DNA of 64,000 bases from Glaciozyma antarctica PI12 (GCA_002917775.1 KZ627161.1:4890-68889); one strand, 5' to 3'; counted from the stretch's first letter, positions 22,601 to 33,352 are shown. The notes: a model not told the origin generated them from the sequence alone. Numbers and translations: made by a program.

Positions 22601-23579
22601 CTTGGCCGCCGCTTTGGCGAGGAAGCTCGCGCTCGGTCTCCCGACGTCCTTCTCCTTGTCCCTCCCCTCCTTTCTCGGCGAGTCGGTCTTGCCGTTCGAC
22701 GAAGAGGGAGCGCGGTTCGCTGCTGCGGTCGAAGTGAACCGAGGGATGATCTTGATCGCGACCTGCGCGTCGTCGTCGCCGTCGTTAGCTCCTGGTCCTT
22801 CGAGCAGCTGGAAAGGGCGCACCTTCTCGCCCGTGATACTGCTGATGCCCAGCTTAACCTTGCCCATACTCCCGGCTCCGAGCGTCTTGCTCATCGACCA
22901 CTCCCCCACGCAACTACTCCTATTCCTCGTACTCTCCCTCTCCCTCCCATTCTCCCTCTCCTTCTCGCGCTCCCTATCCCTCCTCTCCCCCTTCCTCCCC
23001 GCCCTCTTCTCCACCGTCTTCTCCCCCTCCACGAGCGGCACCTGTGCGGGCCCCTCGACAACCTTGGCTCTAACGAGCTTCTCTACCTCCTCCCTCTCTC
23101 CCTCCTCACCTCCCACTCCACTCTCCTCACTCCCATGCCCAATATTCACCCCATTCTCACTCCTCTCCCCCTCGCCAAACCGATCTACGTCGGAATCGTT
23201 GACGGAATCGACGGGAGAGGCGAGGCGGTCCAAGTCGGGGGTAGGGGGTGGAGAGCGGTGAGGATCTCGGTTGGAGAGAGTCGCAAGGTCGGCTGGATGG
23301 GGCTTGGGACTTCTGTGTGGGTGCGAGTAGGGATCTTGGTGCTGCTGGTCTGGCGATTGAGCGGGAGTCGTGTCGGCGGACGAAGGGGCTTCGAGAGGGG
23401 ACAGAGGAGGCGGGGAAGGGAAAGGGGAGGGAGAGGGCGGGGAAGGAGGGGGAGATAGGGGAGAGGGACGAGGGAGAGAAGGCAGCGTGTGGCTGTGGGG
23501 GAGAGCGCGAGAGCTGGTCGACGTGGGAGGTCGCCAGTGCTGTTATGGGGATCGGACGAACGCGCGGTTCGGAGTCCAT
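19625..23579 (-). CDS. KIN1: Kin1/Kin2-type serine/threonine protein kinase with KA1 domain
   Basis: Exons on the minus strand: about 23579-22823, 22762-22501, 22448-22292, 22236-21934, 21879-19713, 19656-19625. N-terminal low-complexity region, then kinase domain: [20 protein letters not shown] (Gly loop), VAIKIIPRF (Lys), [55 protein letters not shown] (catalytic loop), [11 protein letters not shown] (DFG) and [20 protein letters not shown] long linker leads to the C-terminal KA1 domain, [20 protein letters not shown], which binds acidic membrane lipids. Kin1/Kin2 act in polarity, exocytosis and ER-stress signalling in other fungi. Frame breaks: near 22580-22588 (before IRTTREG), in a GGG at 20429-20431 (LGPGENGG), and somewhere between 23233 and 23579. 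The start at 23579 (MDSEPRV) is therefore provisional. Confidence 0.85.
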
Positions 23580-24300
23580 TCCTGTGCTTCTGGGCTGGTC
23601 GGCGTCGATAAGGCGGGTCGATTGCTGTGGGGAGTACTCGTGCTCCTTCAGGACGACTGCGTCACACGGATGCTGAAGGGCCAGTACTCATCAGCTCCAC
23701 TCGTTCGCTCACCTACCCCGTACACTCTACTCACCTAGTACGCCTTTGTACTCGCACGAAAGAACCCTCGTGGACGACCGGCGCGGAGGCGCGACGAGAG
23801 AACCTGGGCCCGTTCGTTCGTTCTTGGTTCTGGCCGGCAGATGCGGTGTGGGTTGAGTTCACCTGCGGGGTGGGCAGAGAGGTTGAGGCCTTGAGGTGCG
23901 GCGGGGTGGATAGGGGAGATGTGAGGAGGACGAGGGAAGAGAGAGCTGTGCTGCGTCCCGGCAGTCCCGCACGCTCTTCTCGCTGTTTTCGCTTGAGTCG
24001 TCTTTCTCCCTCGTTTGCAGCGTGTGGACTCGGATTGTACGCAAGTGCTTAATAGAAAGAATTGATTGGAGCAGTCCGTCGGGATAAAATCGGCTGAATC
24101 GACGGACGACCTCCCCCAAGCTCAATGCAAGCTCTCGCCGGCAGCGACGACGACGACCGAACACCTCCAGTGTGATCCACCCCAACACGAAGCGACCGGC
24201 TGATACCAAAAGAATGAACTCCATGTTACATATCGTCAAGCGTCGCCAAGCGTCGTCAAATGGTCGTCTATCGTTCCTCGCGTGTCCTCCGTCGCAACAG
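23580..24300. promoter_or_regulatory. Region upstream of the kinase gene, 721 bp
   Basis: Lies between the stop of the tail-anchored gene and the kinase start, both on the minus strand. It should contain the kinase promoter and 5' leader. No coding frame here has support. Confidence 0.45.
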
Positions 24301-25142
24301 TCAAGGCTCCTCCCTCGCTCTCCTATACACCCACAGCGCAATCCCCAGCACCAGCACCACAAAGACAAAAATCGGCGGCAGCATATGCTGTTCCCAAAAC
24401 CACATCAGCTCCCTCCTTCGCTGAAAACGAACGAACTCACCTTCGCATAGCACTTGATCTCGGCGACCAAACACTCCCTACTAACTCTCAGCGGCTCCTC
24501 CTCCCTCCTCACTCCAAGCAGGACACTCCTCTCCCCACTCTCGGCCCTCCCCTCCCTGCCCCCCTTCCCAACCTCCCTCCACTCGACCCTCCCCCTCCTC
24601 CCCATCTCTTCGTCCTCCTCCCTGCTCCCAAACATCCTTTCCCACCATCCGGGCTCCACTTCCTGCGCCGGCGTTTCAGGTGGAACCGGGAAAGAGGTAT
24701 AGACGCCTGAGCTTGGTCGAGCGAGTTTAGGACGAGCGGGGCGGAGGGCGCGGGGGGAGGAAGAGTGCGAGGATGACGGGGTGGATGGGCCGGGACGAGG
24801 ATTGACGGGGAGGGAACGAGGGGAGGAGAGATCGGGGAAGGTATGAGAGGTTGGAGAGGTCGAGAGAGGGGGGGAACGCTGGACGGGGGTGGAGCTGTGG
24901 GAGGGATGTGGAGTGGTGCTGTGCCGAGTCGGGGGAGCGGAGCTGTGGGAAGAAATCGGGGTGGTGCTGGACTGGAGAGGGGAAGAGGTGGAGTAGCTTG
25001 AAGGGGTGGAGCCGAGGAGGGAGGGAGTGGCGGCAGACGAGCGGGGGAGGTCGTAAGGAGAGGTCGAGGAGGCTTCGGCGGTGTCGGGGAGGGATTGGGA
25101 CAGAGTCGAGCGAGGAACCTTCTTGGACTTGCGAGACGGCAT
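24301..25142 (-). CDS. Tail-anchored, Ser/Thr/Pro-rich protein of unknown function
   Basis: Exons on the minus strand: 25142-24441 and 24387-24301, 789 nt (262 residues). Starts MPSRKSKKVPRSTLSQSL, followed by a long Ser/Thr/Pro-rich region, then WWERMFGSREEDEEM and a charged helix. The second exon codes HMLPPIFVFVVLVLGIALWV and a short basic end (YRRAREEP). One hydrophobic span about eight residues from the C-terminus with no signal peptide is the layout of a tail-anchored protein, inserted after translation into the ER or outer mitochondrial membrane; that placement is inference. The intron has a CTGATG branch near its CAG acceptor. No family recognised. Confidence 0.68.
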
Positions 25143-26975
25143 CGCTTGGATGGTGACTCGTTGAGGAGGAAGGGAAGGTGGGAACAAGGCGAAGAGGGTG
25201 GAGCTGCCGAGCAACTCGCTTCAGCTGGACTCGGAGAGCGAGTAGACGGTCCCGTATACACACCTAGTCCTTGCTGCAATCGCCAAAGCGCGCTCCTCGT
25301 CGACGAAGGGGGTGCACCACCTCAGTCCCTGAACGCCGAGCGATCTCGAGCCAGTGCCGTAACTCGATCCTGGAGATGCTGTTCGTCCCTGAGAAATGCG
25401 CGGCCAGCTGAAGCGCGCGCCTGTTGCTGTTCGTTCGTGGTTGACGGGTGGGGAGAGGAGCGGCTGAGGACAAGCGCTCTAGCGGACGGCGAGGAGAATC
25501 GACATCTGTCTTCGCGTCAGAGTCGAGAGCGCGTGTCTCACTCCCGCCGTCGCCTCAGACCAGTCGCGACGCGCTCAACGCTCGAAAGTGGTCTTGGGAA
25601 GCGGTTGGACACGCTGCTGACCTCCCGCGACCGCCCCAACCGCAGTGCCGAGCTCTGACCCCGACGACCTTCGAGAAGGCAGCGAGGACGACCTTTTCTG
25701 CGTGGCCAACGAGCTGGGTAGGTGCGCAGGGAACAGAGACAGCGCAGTGTGGAGGAGGTACGAGGTCATCAACTGCTCGAAACTGCTCGCGGTCGAGAGC
25801 ACGCTCTGGGAGGGTCTCTGCTCGAGTTCTCGCCGGTACCGTCCCACCGCTGCTCTCGCTGGTTGCTTCGCTGAAGGACGCTGCTTCCCTTGATGCGTAG
25901 CTGCGAACGGAACTGCTCTTGCTTTGCGCCGACGCTCTGGCCTGGATTCCCGTCCTCCTCGGAGTGCGCCTGCCGGCTCCCCTCCAGGCCGCGCTAGTGC
26001 TCCAGCTGACATCTCCCCCGTTTCGCCGCTTGCCCTCTGCGCTTTCCCTTCGTCAGAACCGACTCAGCGAGCGTCGACGGATATACCACCACCACGTTCC
26101 TCGCCAACTCTGCCGACGCTCACGAAGGCGGTGTCAGGGGCACTTGGATCTCACGACTGAGATCCACCGTGCTCGGGCGTGATTCTACCGCCGTCCTATC
26201 TAGGCCCGCCACCTTGTCTCCTCCGACCCTCCACCAGCTTCAGACGGACCTGTTCGTGCGAAGCTGAATTGATTTGCAGGATCGCGCTGATGGGTGGTGC
26301 GGAGGCGAGTGGGGCGGGGTTGTTCGAATTGAGGAGGGGGGAATGGGATGCGGAGGCATTGAGGGGCGTTGTGGTGGAGGAGGACGGGGAGGGCGGTGAG
26401 GAGATGCTGGGAGATGTGGAGCTGGATGGCGGAAGGAGGTGCGTTCTCTGACTACCTGAAAGAGCAGATGAGTATCCAACCGCTTCCCAGCTGGTAACAA
26501 TCTCGCAGTACTTTGTGCGAGGGTGCGAGTTCGACGCAGGTGGGTGCGAGACTGCTCCCTCCCTCACCGAACTTCCCTCACAGCTGTCCTGATCGTTTGT
26601 TGCGCGCAGTGATTGGAAGATTCTTGCCGCTGGAGGTGCATGCGATGCGGGGGCTGCTATAAACTTGGTGCATACAAGCGAAGGGGATGCGGAGGAGGTC
26701 GAGCGAGAGATGTAGCGAGAGTCGTTCCGCAGGAGTGGCGTGGAGGCTGTCGCGCTCGTGATTACGCGCGCGCTCTAGCAGAGCGAAGTAGAGAACGCAC
26801 GGAAGGGTATTGCGAAGCAGTGTTGGCGATTGTGAAGCAGGAGGGAGCCAAACTTGAGCAGAGGGGTGAGAGGCGCGCGCTGCTCCGCCGACGAAACTCC
26901 AGAGTTGCGTTGCGTCCCTCCAGTCCCAGCACTAATCGCTCCTCACACTGCAGGGATTATGTCTGCAGCACATGA
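25143..26975. other. Gene-poor region, about 1.8 kb
   Basis: No intact gene can be supported. It holds a xylulokinase-like relic (about 26270-26660, listed separately) and a broken coding-looking stretch near 26700-26880 with fragments such as GVEAVALVITRAL and YCEAVLAIVKQEGAKLEQ in different frames. Upstream, 25143-26170, I see only unconvincing open frames. Confidence 0.45.
26270..26660 (+). pseudogene. Xylulokinase-like (FGGY kinase) gene fragment
   Basis: The plus strand reads EASGAGLFELRRGEWDAEAL at about 26304-26363, then EEMLGDVELDGGR, and after a probable intron TISQYFVRGCEFDA near 26500-26540. Fungal D-xylulokinases have a matching order: DASGMNL-DIRTG-W, then LG-V---G, then S-YFVE-YGF-. 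The flanking glucose/xylulose kinase sequence, including the ATP-binding core and the downstream GDNPAT block, is not found. The piece is therefore a remnant, not a gene that could work. The parent gene's location is unknown. Confidence 0.45.
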
Positions 26976-28155
26976 TCAGCAAACGAAACGCGAGAAAGGG
27001 AGACAACTCACCGCCCAAGTCGGGAATTCCCCGTCGCGTGTCCCGATTTCTTGCTCCATGTCGACCAACGCATCCTCGCAATCTCCACGGCAATCACAGT
27101 CGTCCGTTATAAAGACTGCTCTCAAGTCGTCAAATTTCCTCCTTAACCTGGCAACATACGCGTCGGCGGTGAAGCATTTGGCATGCCCCCAGACGAGCTT
27201 GTGTAAGGGATCACAGAGACTTGCGGAGTAATCAGCCGTACAATCATTGAGTATCCTCAAGATCTTGCACGTGAGGGTTCCGACCTCCTTCGTCTGGAAG
27301 AGCTGGCGTTTCAGAGCGTACATTTCCTGTGACCGAACCAAACCGAACCATCAGCTCAGGTGGATGTACACGAGTATCAAAAGCGTACCAGCTGATCGTA
27401 CGCAGATTGCGTGAAGAACGGTGACTGTTGGATGTCGATGACAGGCGACGACGCGTCGTACTCCTCGAGAAAGCGAAGCATCGCAGCTTGAAGAAGGGCC
27501 TTGAGGTTGAGATGGCGCGCGCAAAGTAATACGCGTGAAGAGAGAGTTGCGTCATCGCGAAGAAGGGCTCCTTTAGAGCCGCTCTAAGCACGTTAAAAGC
27601 AATTGGCGGCCCGCAGGGCGTCAAGAAGAGAAGAGCGAGAGGACACACGTGTACGCGGCTTCAATCGCTTCGATTCCTCGCCAGACCTGTAGCTAAAGTC
27701 AGCGACGTTCTTTCCTTTTCGTGCAGAAAAAAAGGAGCGTACCTCGTACTTGTCGAGAGCCATCTTCACCGCTGACTGGGACGGCGAGGAAAGCAGGACC
27801 CAAGGCTCGATGCGACCCGGGTTGAAGTAGGGGAGGATCGTCTCCAGGATCTCGCCAGTCTCGGAGAGCTCTACGACGGGTCGCTCGTTCCCATCTTGTG
27901 CTCCGGCCGTCGCGAAGAGGTCCTCGAACATTGTGCTGCTCGACGCGAGACGCGCTTTCAAAACGAGGAACCGAACGCCGCTGCGAGTGCCGAGCAAATG
28001 AGTGGGAGGTCAGCTTTTAGGTAAAAGGAGACGCACTCGGCTGATCGTAGCTCGAGGTCTGCATCGCTGGAGGAGAAGCGGGGAGAGAGGCGGAGTGGAG
28101 GAGCGACCCGTTCTCCGCTGCCTTCAGCTTCGGCGTCGGGGGCGACGTGCTTCAT
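26976..28155 (-). CDS. BTB/POZ-family protein (frame break near 27515-27522)
   Basis: Exons on the minus strand: 28155-28037, 27981-27743, 27686-27659, about 27584-27390, then 27324-26976. Exon 1 ends FSSSDADLELRSA, the family junction also seen at 1740 and 33353. Exon 2 holds GVRFLVLKARLASSSTMFED and LETILPYFNPGRIEPW, the BTB fold, and ends ALDKYE. After VWRGIEAIEAAY comes HAYYFAR and NLKALLQAAMLRFLEEY. The C-terminal exon is Cys-rich (CDCRGDCEDALVDME). Between FAR and LNL the frame shifts by two bases within a GC-dinucleotide run, suggesting slippage or assembly error. BTB proteins dimerise and often act as Cullin-3 adaptors; no second domain such as Kelch or BACK is evident. Substrate unknown. 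Confidence 0.62.
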
Positions 28156-28963
28156 AGAGTTCGAATAGGCTGTTGACGCGCAGAATACAAGCAGGGAGGA
28201 ACCGAAACGCGTTGAGAGAGGTGCGTAGTAGAAGAGGAAGGGCCAACGCGCTCCTCCTTGTTCTTCAACCACGTCTCTGCGCCCTCACAACACCTTCCTT
28301 GGGATCTATCGCCTTCTAGCCGTCTTTCCGAGCGCCTGGAGCCGCCCTACCCCCTCGCCTCAGCTCTACCGACCATCCTCCTCGTGAAAACGCCTCTCTC
28401 GTCTTCAGGAACTCGACCTGCGCCCACCGCCTTGAGGCCTCAAACGCTCAGCGCCGGACTGTTCACGAACGATGGAAAGCTTTCTAGGGAGGTGCGGGCA
28501 GCTGAGAAAATCGAAACAGGGCGGGGGCGCGTGCTGGTGAGCTCTGCGACTTGCCGCTGGAGAGGCGCAGGGAGGAGCAGCGGATTGCAGGCGGTCGAGG
28601 GAGCTTTGCTGGGTCGACTAGAGTCTTGGTGCTCAGTCGTGAGTGGAAAAACGCCTGCCATCCTCGAGATCGCGCCCTTACGCGTCGACAGCCCTCAGCA
28701 GCCGCCGTCCCGGAGACTGCTCCGCTCCCTCTTCTGCGTTGTTCGTTCGCACCTGAGCTTCCGGTGCTCACGAACAGGACGCCCTTTAGCGTGCGATGGC
28801 GTGCGCCCGCACGTATCCTTCCTCGCAATGCTGCTGATCAAGCCTCCGAGTCCGCCGCTCCATTCCGCCTTGCACCATCCAACACCATCTCGCTCGAAGT
28901 CTCGTTCTCCTCGCAACCCACTTCAGCCCTTTTTCGCCTCCCTTCTCTGCTTGCTCCACCGCA
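28156..28963. other. Divergent intergenic region, 808 bp
   Basis: Between a BTB gene (-) and the small gene at 28964 (+). Open frames here lack family resemblance. Probably promoter and leader sequence for both neighbours. Confidence 0.45.
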
Positions 28964-29340
28964 ATGGCTTCTCGCACCCAGACCGTTCTCAAATCCCAAT
29001 CACTCGCTGAGGCGACTGCGTCCCTCGCGCTTCGCGGCTCCACCGTTGCGCTCAAGTCCACCGGCGTACTCGACAAGTACGCTCGATTTAAGGTGACACC
29101 TTTCATTGGGAGGAAGTACGACGACGTCCAGCTTGCGGAGCTTCTGCGAAGAGGATCGTCGAGCTCAACAAGGACGAAAGCGATGTCGTGCTCGAGTACC
29201 TCTACAAGATCGGCGCGGAGAACCACGACTTGCAGGTTCGATACACCTGGTCCAAGTGGTTGGATTATCTGAACGCGCTGCTTCAGGTGTACTTTGAGAG
29301 AGCGCGCCTAACGAGCGCTGCCGAGATCTCAGAACTTGGC
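28964..29340 (+). CDS. Small protein of unknown function (gene end uncertain)
   Basis: Starts MASRTQTVLKSQSLAEATAS and continues LDKYARFKVTPFIGRKYDDV. A one-base change of frame near 29142 then gives RIVELNKDESDVVLEYLYKI and GAENHDLQ, after which a GT donor at 29236 is followed by a likely intron. Both halves look coding, which argues for an indel. The DVVLEYLYK helix faintly recalls the C-terminal helix of ARPC5, but the rest does not match, so no assignment is made. A basic, Ser/Thr-rich start would suit a mitochondrial presequence. The end of the gene was not resolved; the SPE3-LYS9 start lies less than 200 bp beyond. Confidence 0.42.
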
Positions 29341-29517
29341 CCGCCATATTCTCAGCCGAACTCTCTCTCCTCTACTTCCTTCCCCTCTCCTCCCTACCTC
29401 CCCCGTACGTACCCGCTAGCCGGACCTGGACCTACTCCGCTCCATCTACGCGCCTCGGCACCTCCCACCCGCCCTGCGCCGCCGCTGACAGACTTTTCAA
29501 GCAGTCCTCAATCTTTC

Positions 29518-32500
29518 ATGGCTGTGGAGCTCTCTCACCCCCTTATCGTCGGTACGCTCCCTCCCGCCGCTCTCCCGATCGCTCGCTAACGATCAGAACA
29601 GACGGATGGTTCCGCGAGATCAGTGACCAGTGGGCGGGTAAGCAAGGACGGTCCTACTACACCCCCTCCTCGACCGACGCCCGCAAGCTGAGATTGGAGC
29701 GGGGAGCTAAGGCGACTTCCTGACTGCAGGTCAGGCGATGACGCTCCGCGTCAAGAAGATCCTTCACATGGAGAAGAGTCTCTACCAGGACGTCCTCGTC
29801 TTCGAGTCGACCAACCACGGAAACGTGCTCGTTCTCGATGGCGCTATTCAGTGCGTTGAGCGTGATGAGTTCTCGTAAGTCGCGCCTCAGGGTTACGTGG
29901 GTGGCAGGGAGGCGCAGAAGGGTGGGCATCTGGCAGCAGGAAGAGGGGGAGAGGCGTTCGAGGAGCTCGAAGGCGAGAGGGAGAGCGCAGGGGAGGAGGA
30001 GCTACGCCGGACGAGGTCTAGCTTCTCGCACTTTCAGAGTGCTCGAAAGACCGCTTTGGCTGGTGCGCTGAGCGGGGAGGTGGTGGTCTCGCTCCGCACA
30101 AGTTTCGGCTCAGCCCTGGTTGACACGAAGCTTGACGGCCTGCGAGATCCCGCTCTGAAGTACACGCCGGCAGATTCCTTGAGGAACTAGAGCAAGCCTC
30201 TGTCATCGTAGTGGCCGGCGGGATGGAGCGCACTCGACCGCAGCAGCAGCCGGCCACACGTCTCTCTCCTCGACCACCTCCCGACCATTCTAGCCCCCGT
30301 CAAAGAGCATCACTGACTCTCCCTCTTTCCACAGTTACCGCAAGTCGTCCTTTCTTGGATTTGAAGCGCCGACGACCTCGCACTAACCCTTCTCGCACTC
30401 GCAGAGGAGATGATCGCCCACCTTCCCCTCGCCTCCCACCCCAACCCCGTCTCCGTCCTCGTTATCGGTGGTGGAGATGGAGGAGTTCTCCGCGAGGTCC
30501 TCAAGCACCCTTCCGTCAAGTCGGCCGTCCTCTGCGACATTGACGAGGCCGTCCCCCGCGTCTCCAAGGCGTTCCTCCCTCACATGGCCGCTGGCTTCAA
30601 CGACCCTCGCGTGACGGTCCACATTGGCGATGGATTCAAGTTCCTCGACGACAAGAAGGCCGAGTTCGACGTCATCATCACCGACTCCTCCGACCCCGTC
30701 GGACCCGCGTCGTCCCTCTTCGAGAAGCCCTACTTCCAGCTCCTCAAGGAGTCCCTCAAGCCCGGAGGAAGCATCTCCACCCAGGGAGAGTGCATCTGGC
30801 TCCACCTTCCCCTCATCAACGACCTCATGACGATGACCCGCACGCTCTTCCCCGTCGCCGAGTTCGCCTACACCTCAATCCCCACCTACCCCTCCGGCAC
30901 GATTGGATTCGTCGTCTGCTGCCTCGACGAGACCCGCGACCTCCGCACTCCCCTCCGCAAGGTCGAGAACGTCCGTTACTGGAACGAGGAGATCCACCGC
31001 GCCTCCTTCATCCTCCCCGACTTCGCTCAGACCGTCGTTGATGCGTCGAAGAAGGTTGCTTCCGTCGCTGCCTCTTCCGCCGCCCCCAAGAAGGTTCTCC
31101 TCCTCGGTTCGGGCTTTGTCGCCCAGCCCGCGGCCGACTACATCCTCCGCCGCGCCGAGAACAGCCTTACCGTCGGTGCGCTATTTCGCTTCGCACGGTT
31201 TTCGACCATTTCACTGACTCTCACTTCCTCTCCACCATCTTCGCGCTCGCAGGATGCCGCACCCTCTCCACCGCCCAGTCCCTCGCCTCCTCCCTCTCCC
31301 GCAACGCCTCGGCCATCTCCGTCGACGTCTCGGACGAGGCTTCCCTTGACGCCGCCGTCAAGGAGCACGACCTCATCATCTCCCTCATCCCCTACACGTT
31401 CCACGCCAACGTCATCAAGTCGGCCATTAAGTTCAAGAAGAACGTCGTTACCACCTCCTACGTTAGCGAGGCCATGCAGGCTCTCGAGCCTGCTTGCATC
31501 GAGGCTGGCATCACCGTGATGAACGAGATCGGTTTGGACCCTGGACTTGATCACCTTTAATATGCGGCGTCTCCCTTGTCGTCTTTTCGTCGCTAACTCT
31601 GTCTCCTTCTTTACCGCAGTCAAGACCATCGACGAGGTGCACCAGGCTGGTGGACAGGTGCGTTCCTCGCTCCTCTCCTGGCAGACCCGTTTGCAGATGC
31701 GTCCTTTCCGCAGGTCACTGGCTTCATCTCGTACTGCGGTGGACTCCCCGCGCCCGAGTCGGCCGACAACCCTCTGGGTGCGTCGTTCTCACCGTTCCTG
31801 GCGCGAGCTTGCTCTGATCGTCTGTGATTCCTGCAGGATACAAGTTCTCCTGGTCCGCCCGCGGTGTTCTCCTTGCTCTCGGAAACTCGGCCCGTCTCTA
31901 CTCCAAGGGCGAGCTCGTCGAGATTGACGGCAAGGACCTCATGGCTCACGCCAACCCTTACTTTATCAACCCCGCCCTCGTACGTTCTTCTGCGCCGCAC
32001 TCGCGAGCCTTGCTAAGTCGTTGGAACAGGCCTTCGTCGCCTACCCCAACCGCGACTCTACCACCTTCAAGGAGAAGTACCAGATCCCCGAGGCCGAGAC
32101 TGTCGTTCGTGGAACCCTCCGCTACCAGGGCTTCCCCGCTTTCATCAAGGCGCTCGTCGAGCTTGGATTCCTCAACGAGACCGCGCAGGCGTGGCTCGCT
32201 CCTGGCGCGTCGCTCGCATGGGTGCGTTCTTTTCAGCTCTTTTGGAGAGGAGGAATGCTGATGAGGCTTCGCAGAACGAGGTGACCGCCAAGGCTATCGG
32301 CGCCACCGACTCCTCTGAGGCGTGAGTCCTGCGTTCGCCATCGTTTCGTCTCAAATCTGACGCTCGCCCTCCTCGCAGCGCCCTCCTCGCCCGCGTCTCC
32401 GCTCTCGTCAAGTTCTCCTCTCCCGCCGAGGAGCAGCGCATCGTCTCTGGCCTCCGCTGGATCGGTCTCTTCTCCGCCGACAAGGCTACCCCTCGCGGCA

Positions 32501-32965
32501 ACCTTCTCGACACTCTTTGCGCCACGCTCGAGGCCAAGATGCAGTACGAGGATGGAGAGCGCGACATGGTCATGCTCCAGCACAAGTTCGAGATCACGAA
32601 CAAGGATGGCAGCAAGGTACGTTTCCTCCCCTCCTTCGGCGTCGTTTACTGATGCGCGTGACGAGTAGGAAGTTCGCACGTCGACTCTCCTCGACTTTGG
32701 AGCTCCCATCGGATCTGGAACCGGTCCTTCGTCGATGGCCAAGCTCGTCGGAGTCCCTTGCGGAATCGCCGTTCAGCTTCTCCTCGACGGCAAGATCAGC
32801 AAGAAGGGTGTCCTCGCGCCTTGTACGTTCCTTTTACTTCGCTCTATCGATGGAAGCTGACGCAGTGGGGCAGACACGCGTGAGATCGTTGACCCTCTCC
32901 TCGTCGAGGTTGAGAAGGAGGGAATCACGATGGTCGAGAAGGTCGTCTCGAGGACCGCGGCTTAG
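29518..32965 (+). CDS. SPE3-LYS9: Chimeric spermidine synthase-saccharopine dehydrogenase
   Basis: Fourteen exons: 29518-29551, 29602-29637, 29730-29874, 30335-30339, 30405-31175, 31253-31559, 31615-31657, 31714-31777, 31837-31979, 32030-32221, 32275-32321, 32379-32616, 32669-32822, 32874-32965; 2271 nt, 756 residues. The N-terminal half is spermidine synthase: [67 protein letters not shown]. It moves aminopropyl from decarboxylated SAM to putrescine. The C-terminal half is saccharopine dehydrogenase (glutamate-forming): [17 protein letters not shown] (Rossmann), [29 protein letters not shown], the penultimate step of alpha-aminoadipate lysine synthesis. This fusion is documented in basidiomycetes such as Cryptococcus. 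Joining requires a 5-nt exon (30335-30339) and an intron with AT...AC ends (31560-31614). Confidence 0.93.
29875..30334 (+). other. Long intron (460 nt) within the spermidine synthase half
   Basis: Bounded by GTAAGT at 29875 and a strong CTGACTCTCCCTCTTTCCACAG 3' end. Most introns in this gene are 50-100 nt. I see no ORF or RNA fold inside that I can defend. Confidence 0.7.
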
Positions 32966-33352
32966 ACGCTTGCGTTTGAGTAAAAGTGGGGAGGGGGGGG
33001 AATACAGCTTCACCCATACACACATTGCACAGGCGCGTGTTCGGGTTCGCTGTTCGTTCGTCGCTGCTCTTCTCGCTGCTCTCGTTGGCGAGGGTGGCGA
33101 CTGGAAAGGGAAGAAGTCGGTGCTGTTTTCAGCGCCAGAGCTATGGGAGCTGCTCCGGTACAATCTCTGAGCGTCGTTCTCGCAGAGGGAGTGTGAAGGA
33201 GAAGACGAGCGGGAGGCGCGTCGACGAACGGGCGCGTCGCGCATTGGACTTCGGCTCTCAGCGCGTGTTCGTTGTTTGACCTCCTCTCGCCGTCAAGCTC
33301 AGCTTCCTCAGCTCCTTCGCCAGCCCTCATTCTCCCCCCAAGGCTCACCAGC
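32966..33352. other. Intergenic region, 387 bp
   Basis: 3' flank of SPE3-LYS9 followed by the upstream region of the BTB gene at 33353. No gene seen; begins with a G-rich tract. Confidence 0.5.

Noticed and set aside
25236-25263. Minus-strand translation beginning VCIRDR resembles the peptide made by a Nextera transposase adapter
   Set aside because: The DNA (TGTGTATACGGGACCG) matches the adapter end only partly, so it is not adapter contamination.
28964-29240. ARPC5 (Arp2/3 subunit) identity for the small gene
   Set aside because: Only the DVVLEYLYK helix resembles it; the N-terminus and the conserved WHEKLTE end are absent.
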